From Brevibacillus sp042683565 (GTDB lineage Bacteria > Bacillota > Bacilli > Brevibacillales > Brevibacillaceae): DNA of 64,000 bases. Under the pieces are notes generated by a model, which saw nothing but the letters and a program-made list of their open reading frames with translations, did not search any database and was not told the DNA's origin. Location: positions 84,874 to 148,873 of the forward strand of contig NZ_JBHUJW010000021.1 in NCBI RefSeq assembly GCF_042683565.1, given 5' to 3'. A program made the translations under genes and the position numbers. Of the stretch, positions 33,214-40,733 are shown piece by piece. Positions within the stretch are counted from its first letter, which is position 1; each line of letters begins with the position of its first letter.

Positions 33214-33549
33214 ATGGAAACGGATTTAATGCAGGTACTGTTTTTGGCCGAGGTTTACAAGCTCCTTGGTGACAAGACGCGACTGACAATCATGGCGCTC
33301 CTGCAGGTCAAGTCCTTATGTGTCCGTGATCTCGTGGAGATTCTGCAAACTTCCCAACCCTCTGTTTCCCAGCACTTAGCGAAGCTAAAGACACATGGTT
33401 TGGTAAAAGAGCGTAGAAAAGGACCATGGGTTTTTTACTCAGTCAATACGGAGTGTGCTCCTGCTGTTCAGCAGATTCTGTCCCATCTGCCGGACATGTC
33501 GCCTTTCATCAAACAAAAATCAGCCGAGAATGAACCTTCTTTCGGCTGA
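33214..33549 (+). CDS. ArsR-family transcriptional regulator
   Basis: A 111-residue winged-helix repressor with LGDKTRLTIMALLQ, LCVRDLVEIL, TSQPSVSQHLAKLKTHGLVKERRKGPWVFYSV. The helix that carries the classical metal motif ELCVCDL in ArsR here reads SLCVRDL, leaving one cysteine of the pair, so arsenite sensing by that site is doubtful. It follows the dehydrogenase genes by 95 bp and has its own TATACT-type -10 near 33174. The controlled genes are not clear from position. Confidence 0.88.
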   Translation: METDLMQVLFLAEVYKLLGDKTRLTIMALLQVKSLCVRDLVEILQTSQPSVSQHLAKLKTHGLVKERRKGPWVFYSVNTECAPAVQQILSHLPDMSPFIKQKSAENEPSFG

Positions 33550-33560
33550 TCGGTTTCAAG

Positions 33561-33600
33561 AGCGTCAGATCTTATCAGGTCTGGCGCTTTATTATTTTTA
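33561..33600 (+). terminator. intrinsic terminator after the ArsR-type gene
   Basis: AGCGTCAGATCT pairs with AGGTCTGGCGCT (two G-U), followed by TTATTATTTTTA. Confidence 0.78.
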
Positions 33601-33659
33601 TTTGGGAATAAACGAATAAGCCCAGGCCTGTTCGTTCCGGTGATTCCGGTAGCGCGTTC

Positions 33660-33917
33660 TTATCCTTGTTCGGGCAAAGACAGCGCTTCCCGCAGGGCGT
33701 CCTTGTCGAATCCGTGAATGACGATTTCCTCGCCATCGTCTTTGCGGATGTAGGTAACAGGGGTCATGCTGGCGCCCAGCCGGATCGCCTCCTGGAAGTA
33801 CGTGTCGTTTTTGCGGATGTCTCTGTCTTCAAAAGCGACCTGCTGCCTGGTCAGCCACATTTTTTCCTCCTGGCATGGGCCGCAGGTTGTTTGCGTGTAA
33901 ATAATGACGGTAGCCAT
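33660..33917 (-). CDS. glutaredoxin-family thiol protein
   Basis: An 85-residue glutaredoxin fold: MATVIIYTQTTCGPCQEEK gives the CxxC active site (Cys12, Cys15), and MTPVTYIRKDDGEEIVIHGFD contains the cis-proline TP and the usual later strand. Start at 33917 is supported by AAAGGAG on the minus strand; a longer frame to 33989 has no RBS and a non-conserved lead. In Bacillales, which use bacillithiol, such proteins may act as NrdH- or bacilliredoxin-like reductants. Single gene. Confidence 0.85.
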   Translation of the reverse strand: MATVIIYTQTTCGPCQEEKMWLTRQQVAFEDRDIRKNDTYFQEAIRLGASMTPVTYIRKDDGEEIVIHGFDKDALREALSLPEQG

Positions 33918-34167
33918 TTTGCTGGCGCTCCTTTCAGGTATCAAGAATCGGAACACACTTCTTCGCTCTTTGGAGGGCAATTCCTGCATGTCTCTTCCCT
34001 TCTAAAGTGCCCCCGATTGCCTTTGACAACCGCCCTTTGCGGATGTCCCGTGCGGCGCGGCCGTTCCGGAAGATGGCCTGCGCAAAAGCTGGAAAAATCA
34101 GGAGCGGATACCTGAATGGGGGACGGTACAAATTATATTCAGCGACGTCGAGGAGGTGAATGGAACA

Positions 34168-34326
34168 ATGCCTAAGCAAAACAAGCAAAATGCTATGAAT
34201 GAGGCAAGCGAAGCGCAAAACAATGCGACTGAATTCGCAAGCGAGACAAACGTGTCGGAGGTTCGCCGCCAGAACCAAAAGTCTGCACAAAAGTCCGCTT
34301 CTCAACAAAGCCAGGCTACCGAGTAG
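34168..34326 (+). CDS. sspE: gamma-type small acid-soluble spore protein
   Basis: A 52-residue protein too short for most scans. It is rich in Gln, Asn, Ala and Ser with no Cys or Trp. Its core TEFASETNVSEVRRQNQKSA is the diagnostic repeat of gamma-type SASP (SspE), including the EFASE segment that flanks the germination-protease-like region. SspE has two or more such repeats; this one has a single copy, so it is a minimal version. RBS GGAGGTGA (34152-34159) is eight bases before ATG 34168. A GGATAC/CAAATTATA pair at ~34106-34140 weakly resembles a sigma-G promoter. SASPs of this type are amino-acid stores in the spore core. A terminator follows. Confidence 0.88.
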   Translation: MPKQNKQNAMNEASEAQNNATEFASETNVSEVRRQNQKSAQKSASQQSQATE

Positions 34327-34344
34327 TCGCGCGAGGCAAGACGG

Positions 34345-34377
34345 CCCCCGTATCATGCGGGGGTTGTTTTTATTTTT
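34345..34377 (+). terminator. intrinsic terminator after sspE
   Basis: CCCCCG (34345-34350) pairs with CGGGGG (34358-34363), followed by TTGTTTTTATTTTT. Confidence 0.8.
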
Positions 34378-34444
34378 CCTTGCCAACAATGATGGGGAGT
34401 GGTACGTTGACAGCAGAAATTTGCAAGACAGGAGCAATGAAGCC

Positions 34445-34831
34445 ATGATTGTCGGGATCGGCGTTGATATGATCGAAATTGAGCGAATCTCCACTCTCGT
34501 CAAAAGGCAGCCGAAAGCGATTGGCCGCTTACTCACCCCCAGGGAGCAGCAGCTTTTGGCGGGAAAATCAGAGGCGAGGCAGGCAGAATACATAGCAGGT
34601 CGTTTCGCAGCCAAGGAAGCAGGGGCCAAGGCGCTCGGGACGGGGATCGGCGAGGCCGTCAGCTTTCTGGACATGGAAATCGTGCCGACCGATTCAGGCA
34701 AGCCGCAGCTGTCCTTCAGCCCGCACGTATACAGCCGGCTGGGTCTGAACCCGCAGCGCGTACGGGTGCACGTGAGCATCTCGCACAGCCAGTCTCATGC
34801 CATCGCCTATGTAGTCGTGGAAGAGTGTTAA
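34445..34831 (+). CDS. acpS: holo-[acyl-carrier-protein] synthase
   Basis: A 128-residue phosphopantetheinyl transferase that activates acyl carrier protein from CoA. GIGVDMIEIERI at the start provides the Mg-binding Asp8, and GRFAAKEAGAKALGTGI has the catalytic Glu. The C-terminus VHVSISHSQSHAIAYVVVE is typical. ATG 34445 has AGGAG about 12 bases upstream. It opens the run of genes shared with the B. subtilis ydcB-ydcC-alr-ndoA-rsb-sigB region. Confidence 0.93.
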   Translation: MIVGIGVDMIEIERISTLVKRQPKAIGRLLTPREQQLLAGKSEARQAEYIAGRFAAKEAGAKALGTGIGEAVSFLDMEIVPTDSGKPQLSFSPHVYSRLGLNPQRVRVHVSISHSQSHAIAYVVVEEC

Positions 34832-34839
34832 ACTTGTCT

Positions 34840-34868
34840 GCATATTGGGACGAGGATGGACATACATT
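34840..34868 (+). promoter_or_regulatory. sigma-E-type (mother-cell sporulation) promoter before ydcC
   Basis: -35 GCATATT (34840-34846), a 14-bp spacer, then CATACATT (34861-34868). Both match the B. subtilis sigma-E consensus (kmATATT, CATACAnT). The ydcC start codon is ~208 bp further down, so the mRNA would have a long leader with several small inverted repeats (for example TTGTC/GACAA at 35043-35061). Confidence 0.72.
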
Positions 34869-35076
34869 TATATCGCGTAGATCAGGAGGGACTACCTGCT
34901 CTTACAGGAAGGGTAAGTCTGTAAGCCGATCGTGCGATATCGCGTCCTTCTCCAGAAAATGGTGCAGAACATAGACACGATGTGCGCTGCCAGAGGCGAA
35001 AGACTGACAGATTTCCCAGGAAATAGACAGGGATGCCCTTCTTTGTCGAAAATGTTGACAAGGAGGAGTTCATTGA

Positions 35077-36114
35077 ATGAAACGGGCAGCTTTACCACTG
35101 GTGTTATTGTTGGTCTTCACTCTGCTGCTCGGCGGCTGCTTTGGTCAAAAAACACCCGAAGACGTGGTGAGCGACTTGAGCGGTACGCTGGGAAAAATGA
35201 CTGGCTACAAGTCTCAAGCCGTACTGACCATGCAAACCGGCTCTACTCCCATGCAGTATGACGTGCAGGTATGGTACGAAAAACCGACCAACTACCGGGT
35301 AGCATTGACGTCCAAGCAGCGCGGCATCACTCAGATCATCCTGCGGAACAGCGAAGGGGTGTTCGTGCTCACGCCGCATCTGAACAAGAGCTTCCGCTTC
35401 CAAAGCGGCTGGCCGGAAAACAACGGGCCGCTCTACCTGTACGAGACGCTTGCTCGCAGCATTATCGACGATACCGAGCGCCAGATGAAGATGGATGACA
35501 AGCAGTACGTGTTTGAAGTCAAAGCGAACTACAGCGGCAATCGCTCCCTGACCAGACAAAAAATTTGGCTGACAGAAGATTTCAAACCGACGCACGCGGA
35601 AATTATGGATTCGAGTATGAATCCGCTTGTAAAGATTGACTTTTCTGAATTTGTGTTCAATCCATCCTTCGACAAGGATGCTTTTGACAAAGACCGCAAC
35701 ATGACCACCAGCTCGCTGCCTTCCATTCCGACCATGGCGCAGCCAAACATCGGGGCCGCGCAAGTGCCATCCAGCCAGTTCGGCGTCATCGTGCCGACCT
35801 ATGTGCCCGAAGGCGTCCAGCAGGGCGACATCGAACCGGTGACGCGCGATGGTCAGCGCACCGTCGTCCTCAGCTACAAAGGCTCCTATAACTACAAGCT
35901 GACCGAAGCGCGTCCGACTGCTACTTCTGTCTCCTACGAGCAAGGCATGCCGATCGATCTGGGCTTCACGATCGGGGTGCTGGCGCAGACGAATGACGGC
36001 CGCCGCTACCTCACATGGGAGCTGGATGGCGTGGAGTTCATGCTGGCAGGAGATTTGCCGGAGGAAGAAATGGTCAAGGTCGCCCAGTCGACGTACGGCA
36101 TCGGCGGCAAATAA
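35077..36114 (+). CDS. ydcC: YdcC/LolA-like sporulation lipoprotein
   Basis: A 345-residue lipoprotein (lipobox LLLGGC, Cys21). Its N-terminal half folds like LolA (YKSQAVLTMQTGS, MQYDVQVWYEKPTNYRVAL, IWLTEDFKPTHAEIMD) and its C-terminal half ends in a DUF4367-like segment (LTWELDGVEFMLAGDLP). It matches B. subtilis YdcC in position (acpS-ydcC-alr) and architecture; the related GerS of clostridia is needed for spore cortex processing. The promoter upstream is of sigma-E type, consistent with a sporulation role. RBS AAGGAGGAG precedes ATG 35077. A terminator follows. Confidence 0.87.
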   Translation: MKRAALPLVLLLVFTLLLGGCFGQKTPEDVVSDLSGTLGKMTGYKSQAVLTMQTGSTPMQYDVQVWYEKPTNYRVALTSKQRGITQIILRNSEGVFVLTPHLNKSFRFQSGWPENNGPLYLYETLARSIIDDTERQMKMDDKQYVFEVKANYSGNRSLTRQKIWLTEDFKPTHAEIMDSSMNPLVKIDFSEFVFNPSFDKDAFDKDRNMTTSSLPSIPTMAQPNIGAAQVPSSQFGVIVPTYVPEGVQQGDIEPVTRDGQRTVVLSYKGSYNYKLTEARPTATSVSYEQGMPIDLGFTIGVLAQTNDGRRYLTWELDGVEFMLAGDLPEEEMVKVAQSTYGIGGK

Positions 36115-36127
36115 TCATCAATCGCAA

Positions 36128-36158
36128 AGAGGGGACGGTGCGCCGCCCTCTTTTTTTT
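36128..36158 (+). terminator. intrinsic terminator after ydcC
   Basis: The AGAGGG...GGTGCGCCGCCCTCT hairpin is followed by eight T residues. Confidence 0.8.
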
Positions 36159-36322
36159 GTCCTTTTCCGCACTTGTGAGTGAAATGTGGAAGAAGCGGCG
36201 AAAAATTCCCTACAGTTTTCCATTTTTCTCAAACGGAAATCAAAAAAAGCCCATGTACACTATGGTTGTACCGAAAAATGGTGCAAGATACCAACCAAGT
36301 GATGAAAGGATGGAAGGATAAT

Positions 36323-37399
36323 ATGTTTAGCAAAGCAAAACTGGGAATGCTTTTGGGAACGATGGCGGCCGTGCTGAGTATCGGAAGTCTGGGCAGCGCG
36401 CTGGCAGCTGACACTACGCAAACACAAGCGCAAACACAAGATATCCATAAACCGGCAGATGTGAAATTCGGAGGCAAAATGCAGCACCGCGGCGGCTTCG
36501 GCATCTCCCACAAGGAAAACACCGAGCTGCTGTCCCTCTTGAAGCTGGATGCAGCCAAGCTGGAAGAACAGCTGAAAGCCGGGAAAACGCTGGCAGAGGT
36601 AGCACAAGCGCAAGGCGTATCGGAAGACGATGTCATCGCCCTGCTGGTCAAACAGCAATCTGACAAACTGGCGGAAGCGGTGAAGGCTGGTAAGCTGACG
36701 CAGGAGCAAGCGGACAAAATGGGCGAAAAAGCCGCAGAGCGGATCAAGGCAGAACTGGAAAGCACCCATCAAGGCAGAGGGCCGGTCGGCTTCGGATTTG
36801 CCTATGACAAAAACGAAGAGCTGCTGTCTCTCTTGAAGCTGGATGCAGCCAAGCTGGAAGAACAGCTGAAAGCCGGGAAAACGCTGGCAGAGGTAGCACA
36901 AGCGCAAGGCGTATCGGAAGACGATGTCATCGCCCTGCTGGTCAAACAGCAATCTGACAAACTGGCGGAAGCGGTAAAAGCCGGCAAGCTGACGCAGGAG
37001 CAAGCGGACAAAATGAGCGAAAACGCTGCTGACCGCGTGAAAAAAATGGTGGAAGCCGCTCATCAGATGCGCGTTCACAAAGGCTTCGGCTTCGTCTTTG
37101 GCAAGAACGCAGACCTGCTGGCGCTGCTGAAGCTGGACGAAGCCAAGCTGCAGGAAGAGCTGAAAGCCGGAAAAACGCTGGCAGAGGTAGCGCAAGCACA
37201 AGGCGTATCGGAAGACGATGTCGTCGCCCTGCTGGTGAAGCAGCATGAAGAAAAGCTGGCGGAAGCAGTGAAGGCCGGCAAGCTGACCCAGGAAGAAGCA
37301 GACAAACGCAGCGCTGATCTGGAGAAGCTCGTGAAGCAAATGATCGAAAACAAGCATGAGAAAAAAGAAAGAACAGAAATCAAAGAAACCGCTGAATAA
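36323..37399 (+). CDS. secreted protein with three 98-residue tandem repeats
   Basis: A 358-residue exported protein. Its signal peptide (MFSKAKLGMLLGTMAAVLSIGSLG) is cleaved near the ALA-A at ~31. After a short linker come three direct repeats of exactly 98 codons, each with a helical core: LLSLLKLDAAKLEEQLKAG, KTLAEVAQAQGVSEDDV, LVKQ...DKLAEAVKAGKLTQEQADK, plus a Lys/Glu linker. The GLTLAEVA-QGVS and AGKLTQEQAD patterns recur in Bacillales proteins often labelled DUF2680-like; function unknown. Repeats 1 and 2 share 146 identical bases, so the array was made or homogenised recently. GGAAGGA (36312-36318) supports ATG 36323; ATG 36302 is less likely. This gene and the next interrupt the ydcC-alr order known from B. 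subtilis. Confidence 0.82.
   Translation: MFSKAKLGMLLGTMAAVLSIGSLGSALAADTTQTQAQTQDIHKPADVKFGGKMQHRGGFGISHKENTELLSLLKLDAAKLEEQLKAGKTLAEVAQAQGVSEDDVIALLVKQQSDKLAEAVKAGKLTQEQADKMGEKAAERIKAELESTHQGRGPVGFGFAYDKNEELLSLLKLDAAKLEEQLKAGKTLAEVAQAQGVSEDDVIALLVKQQSDKLAEAVKAGKLTQEQADKMSENAADRVKKMVEAAHQMRVHKGFGFVFGKNADLLALLKLDEAKLQEELKAGKTLAEVAQAQGVSEDDVVALLVKQHEEKLAEAVKAGKLTQEEADKRSADLEKLVKQMIENKHEKKERTEIKETAE
36524..36817 (+). repeat. 98-codon tandem repeat, unit 1
   Basis: A 294-bp unit starting at GAG CTG CTG. Bases 36536-36681 are identical to 36830-36975 in unit 2. Confidence 0.9.
36818..37111 (+). repeat. 98-codon tandem repeat, unit 2
   Basis: Exactly 294 bp after unit 1. It differs from unit 1 in the first codons, a few synonymous sites after 36976 and the linker (YDKN versus SHKEN region). 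Confidence 0.9.
37112..37399 (+). repeat. 98-codon tandem repeat, unit 3
   Basis: 294 bp after unit 2 in register. More diverged (DLLALLKLDEAKLQEELKAG, KQHEEKLAEAV) and ends in a Lys/Glu tail. Confidence 0.9.
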
Positions 37400-37415
37400 G
37401 CTGACCGAACCAACG

Positions 37416-37443
37416 AGGCAGGGACAAGGCTCCCTGCCTTTTT
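37416..37443 (+). terminator. intrinsic terminator after the repeat protein
   Basis: AGGCAGGGA (37416-37424) pairs with TCCCTGCCT (37431-37439), followed by TTTT. Confidence 0.85.
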
Positions 37444-37594
37444 GCTGCCCGTCATGTTCCTTTGCACTTCCGCGCTTCTCGCTCTTCACTACCGGCTCGC
37501 TCCTAGGCAACTGCCCCTTTCGCGAATTGACATGCGGCAGGCAAACGCGATACAGTCAAAGTAACTTCTATCGTAATGAGGTGGCATGCAGTTC

Positions 37595-38035
37595 ATGAAA
37601 AAACCGTCTACGGATGTTTTGTACGAGGAAGCATCCACGTACAAGGACATGCTCCTGCGCAAAAGCGTGCGGATGCGCGTCATGGAGACTGTCGTGTTTG
37701 TGCTGGGGATGCTCATTCTCGGGCAGATCATTCCCAGCAACAACACAGCATTCAAGGTGCTCGCCTTTGCGATCGCGATTGCGGTCGTAGGTCTGTCGCC
37801 CCTGTTGTACAAAGCCATCCTGCGCCCTGTGTACAAGCTGACGAAAACCCACCTGATCATCTCGATGTCAGGCAAGGAAGCCAGCTATCCGCTGTCCGAA
37901 GTGGAGCAGATTTACGAAGGCCGCCATTTCTACAGAGTGGGCGGAAAACGGGAGTCGCTGATGGTTTCCCGCGAATTTCTCAAGCACTTGAACGAACGTT
38001 TGTTTTACTATAACAAAGTGAACAAGAGGAGATAA
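37595..38035 (+). CDS. two-helix membrane protein of unknown function
   Basis: A 146-residue protein. A basic N-terminus with DVLYEEASTYKDMLLRKSVRMR leads into two membrane helices (METVVFVLGMLILGQII and FKVLAFAIAIAVVGLSPLLY). A cytoplasmic beta-rich segment follows (LTKTHLIISMSGKEASYPLSEVEQIYEG) that resembles bacterial PH-like domains. ATG 37595 is preferred over 37586, which sits one base from the GAGGTGG RBS. It ends two bases before alr, so it is probably co-transcribed with it. No family recognised. Confidence 0.7.
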   Translation: MKKPSTDVLYEEASTYKDMLLRKSVRMRVMETVVFVLGMLILGQIIPSNNTAFKVLAFAIAIAVVGLSPLLYKAILRPVYKLTKTHLIISMSGKEASYPLSEVEQIYEGRHFYRVGGKRESLMVSREFLKHLNERLFYYNKVNKRR

Positions 38036-38037
38036 GC

Positions 38038-39285
38038 ATGAAACCGTTTTGTCGTGACACTTGGGTTGAGGTAAATCTGGACGCGATTTCGGCCAACGTG
38101 CAGACGTTCAGGAGGCATTTGCCGGCGTCGACCGGCATCATGGCAGTGGTAAAGGCCGATGGGTACGGCCACGGCGCAGTTGAGGTAGGCAGACAGGCGC
38201 TGCTGAGCGGGGCGGACTCGCTGGCGGTCGCCATGCTGGATGAAGCGATCGTCTTGCGCGAGGCGGGGATTGAGGCGCCGATTCTGGTGCTCGGCTATAC
38301 GCCGGCCGAGTCCGTGGAGCCTGCCAGCCGGCTGCAGGTCGAACTGACGGCTTACGATCCGGACTGGATAGCCGCAGCGAACCGCGTGTTGCAAAAGGCA
38401 GACCTCGCGCCTGTCGGCATCCATATCAAGACGGACACCGGCATGGGACGTCTGGGCGTTCGCACAGTCGAAGAGCTGCTTCGCGTCACAGACACCATCG
38501 AGGCAAGCCCCAAGCTCACCTGGACCGGCATTTTTACCCACTTCGCCTGTGCCGATGAACCGGATACCACCCATGTGCGACGACAACACGAAACGTTTCA
38601 AAGCTTGCTCCAACCCCTCCGCGCGGCAGGCAAGCAGCTGCCGAAGGTTCACTGCTGCAATACGGCAGCGGCGATTGCTTTTCCCGAATGGGGGTATGAT
38701 ACGATCCGTTTGGGCATAGGTTTATACGGATTATACCCTTCACCCTATATGAAAGAGCGTGCGGATGTGGCACTCGTACCGGCCCTTTCCCTGAAGACGC
38801 GGATCGCCCACGTGAAGACGGCGACCGAGCCGTCTACCGTCAGCTACGGCGCGACGTATACCGCCCAGCCTGGGGAGACGATCGCGACGCTCCCGATCGG
38901 ATATGCAGATGGATATTCTCGCCTGTTGTCCAACCGGGGAGAAGTCTTGTACAATGGAACGCGTGCTTCCATTGTTGGCAGGGTTTGCATGGATCAGGTC
39001 ATGGTGCGGATCGAGCAGGGAACTGTGCAGGTCGATGACGAAGTAGTCCTGTACGGCAGGCAGGGCGAAGACGAGATTTCGCTGGATGAGATAGCCGCCC
39101 TCATTGGCACGATCAATTACGAAGTGCCTTGCATGCTGAATTACCGCATCCCCCGTGTCTACTTCCGGAACGGTAGGCAGACAGGGGTGTTTCACCCGAT
39201 CGCCGCGAAACATGCGCCCAAGGAGAGTGTAAATAACTGGCAAGCAAAAAACGGCAGGAATTTAGCTTTCGAGCGCGAATACTAG
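38038..39285 (+). CDS. alr: alanine racemase
   Basis: A 415-residue PLP enzyme making D-alanine for peptidoglycan. AVVKADGYGHG holds the PLP lysine (Lys39); VSYGATYTA has the second catalytic tyrosine; GRVCMDQVMV is the C-terminal-domain signature. Position after acpS and ydcC matches the B. subtilis alrA locus. RBS GAGGAGATAA precedes ATG 38038. The C-terminus is ~25 residues longer than usual (PIAAKHAPKESVNNWQAKN), with no clear function. Confidence 0.95.
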   Translation: MKPFCRDTWVEVNLDAISANVQTFRRHLPASTGIMAVVKADGYGHGAVEVGRQALLSGADSLAVAMLDEAIVLREAGIEAPILVLGYTPAESVEPASRLQVELTAYDPDWIAAANRVLQKADLAPVGIHIKTDTGMGRLGVRTVEELLRVTDTIEASPKLTWTGIFTHFACADEPDTTHVRRQHETFQSLLQPLRAAGKQLPKVHCCNTAAAIAFPEWGYDTIRLGIGLYGLYPSPYMKERADVALVPALSLKTRIAHVKTATEPSTVSYGATYTAQPGETIATLPIGYADGYSRLLSNRGEVLYNGTRASIVGRVCMDQVMVRIEQGTVQVDDEVVLYGRQGEDEISLDEIAALIGTINYEVPCMLNYRIPRVYFRNGRQTGVFHPIAAKHAPKESVNNWQAKNGRNLAFEREY

Positions 39286-39439
39286 GTAAGTGCAAAAAGC
39301 GGGGTTTTTTCCCTGCAAGGCGTACGGACAGGTATATTTTTGCAATGGTTTCGACATAATGGTATTGTTCATACTGTCACAGGCAGGGGAACATGCTTAG
39401 CGGATGAAAGTTACGGTCATGGTTGGAGGTGGATTTGTC

Positions 39440-39718
39440 TTGTCGAAGTCAAACACGAAACGCATCATGATCAGTTTGCCACAACACTTGCTTCAAGAAG
39501 TGGACGGCGTGATTCAGAAGGAAAAATCCAATCGCAGCGAATTCATTCGCCAGGCGATGCATCTGTATCTGAAGGAGCGTAAAAAACGCACAATCCGCGA
39601 AACGATGCAAAAAGGGTATATGGAGATGGCGAAGATCAATCTGAAAATGGCATCGGAGGCTTTTGGCGCTGAGGAAGAGGCTGACCATACTCTTGTCCGC
39701 TTAGTTAGCGGGGTGTGA
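39440..39718 (+). CDS. ndoAI: antitoxin EndoAI/MazE of the MazEF module
   Basis: A 92-residue ribbon-helix-helix antitoxin. The N-terminal SNTKRIMISLPQHLLQEVDG is the DNA-binding RHH part. KSNRSEFIRQAMHLYLKERK makes the second helix and the disordered C-terminus binds the toxin. TTG 39440 is chosen because GGAGGTGGA is eight bases upstream; this gives the same length as B. subtilis EndoAI (93). It neutralises the toxin encoded 3 bp downstream and likely represses the pair. Confidence 0.93.
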   Translation: MSKSNTKRIMISLPQHLLQEVDGVIQKEKSNRSEFIRQAMHLYLKERKKRTIRETMQKGYMEMAKINLKMASEAFGAEEEADHTLVRLVSGV

Positions 39719-39721
39719 CCA

Positions 39722-40072
39722 GTGATTGTCAAACGTGGCGATGTATTTTTCGCGGACCTGTCACCGGTCGTTGGCTCTGAGCAAGGAGGCGTTCGGCCTG
39801 TTTTAGTTATTCAGAACGACATTGGAAATCGATTTAGTCCGACGGTCATCGTCGCAGCCATAACGGCACAGATTCAAAAGGCCAAGTTGCCTACGCATGT
39901 TGAGATTGACGCAAAAACATATGGATTTGATCGTGACTCCGTCATTCTGTTGGAACAAATTCGGACCATTGACAAACAACGGCTGACCGACAAGATCACG
40001 CATCTCGACGACGAGATGATGGATCGGGTGAATGAATCCCTGCAAATCAGCCTGGGACTCATTGATTTTTGA
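39722..40072 (+). CDS. ndoA: endoribonuclease toxin MazF/EndoA
   Basis: A 116-residue mRNA interferase of the PemK/MazF family, nearly identical in layout to B. subtilis EndoA, which cleaves RNA at UACAU. Diagnostic parts: VKRGDVFFADLSPVVGSEQGG, RPVLVIQNDIGNRFSPTVIVAAIT, LLEQIRTIDKQRL. GTG start at 39722 lies three bases after the antitoxin stop, without a strong RBS of its own, so translation is coupled. A terminator separates it from the rsb genes. Confidence 0.95.
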   Translation: MIVKRGDVFFADLSPVVGSEQGGVRPVLVIQNDIGNRFSPTVIVAAITAQIQKAKLPTHVEIDAKTYGFDRDSVILLEQIRTIDKQRLTDKITHLDDEMMDRVNESLQISLGLIDF

Positions 40073-40103
40073 TACAATGGATCAGACCTTTGGAGAGGAA
40101 AAG

Positions 40104-40131
40104 CCACTTGAGTGAAGCAAGTGGTTTTTTT
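40104..40131 (+). terminator. intrinsic terminator after mazF
   Basis: CCACTTG (40104-40110) and CAAGTGG (40118-40124) form a perfect stem with loop AGTGAAG, followed by TTTTTTT. Confidence 0.9.
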
Positions 40132-40300
40132 GCTGTTGGGCAGGGAAATCATGTATGCATAGCGAATGTGTGGTAGTAAATATTAGACAAAATGTGACAC
40201 AATTTGATGAGGGCCGTTCATCCTTGTACAGGCCTCGGTAGAGGTGTTTTATCCTTATCCATTTCATTTCTACCTACCTTGTGAGGGCGGAAGGAGTTTT

Positions 40301-40711
40301 TTGATTGTGGCAGATTTGTATCCTGAGACAATCAAGATAGAGACAGAGTCGGATATTGTCGCAGCGAGGCAAGCAGGTCGAAATATGTCGCGGGAGCTGG
40401 GATTTGGCACGATTATGCAGTCTCGCATGGCCACCTCCATTTCTGAATTGGCTCGCAATATTTTTTTGTATGCAGGCAAGGGAACGATTACGATATCGCC
40501 GATTGAGCGCGACGGGGCAATCGGCTTGCAAGTGACGGCAGTAGACCATGGACCAGGAATTGCAGACATTCGCAAGGCGCTGGAGGACGGCTACAGCACT
40601 TCCGGGGCCTTGGGGGCGGGACTGCCCGGTGTGAGGCGCATGATGGATGAATTCGACATCCAGAGTGTTCCCGGGGAAGGGACGCGGGTTCAGATCGTAA
40701 AATGGCGCTAG
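40301..40711 (+). CDS. rsbT: serine kinase RsbT, sigma-B activation switch
   Basis: A 136-residue GHKL kinase. SDIVAARQAGRNMSRELGFGTIMQSRMATSISELARNIF is split here only to note the ARQ.GR and SELARNI motifs; ATP-lid residues are in DHGPGIAD and GLGAGLPGVRRMMDEF. In B. subtilis RsbT is released from the RsbR/RsbS stressosome and binds RsbU. TTG 40301 is four bases from AAGGAG (40291-40296); GTG 40307, ten bases away, is the alternative. No rsbR or rsbS precedes it; mazF does. Confidence 0.9.
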   Translation: MIVADLYPETIKIETESDIVAARQAGRNMSRELGFGTIMQSRMATSISELARNIFLYAGKGTITISPIERDGAIGLQVTAVDHGPGIADIRKALEDGYSTSGALGAGLPGVRRMMDEFDIQSVPGEGTRVQIVKWR

Positions 40712-40733
40712 GTAACAGGGGAAGGTGAACGAG

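Noticed and set aside
34832..35076. Leader before ydcC considered as a T-box or riboswitch
   Set aside because: No T-box sequence, specifier loop or terminator, and no aptamer signature recognised; only small inverted repeats.
36524..37399. Direct repeats considered as a CRISPR-like array
   Set aside because: The repeats are 294 bp, in frame and coding; there are no short repeats with unique spacers.
40132..40300. Sigma-B-type autoregulatory promoter before rsbT
   Set aside because: No GTTT-N12-15-GGGTAT pattern with acceptable spacing was found there, nor in front of rsbV.
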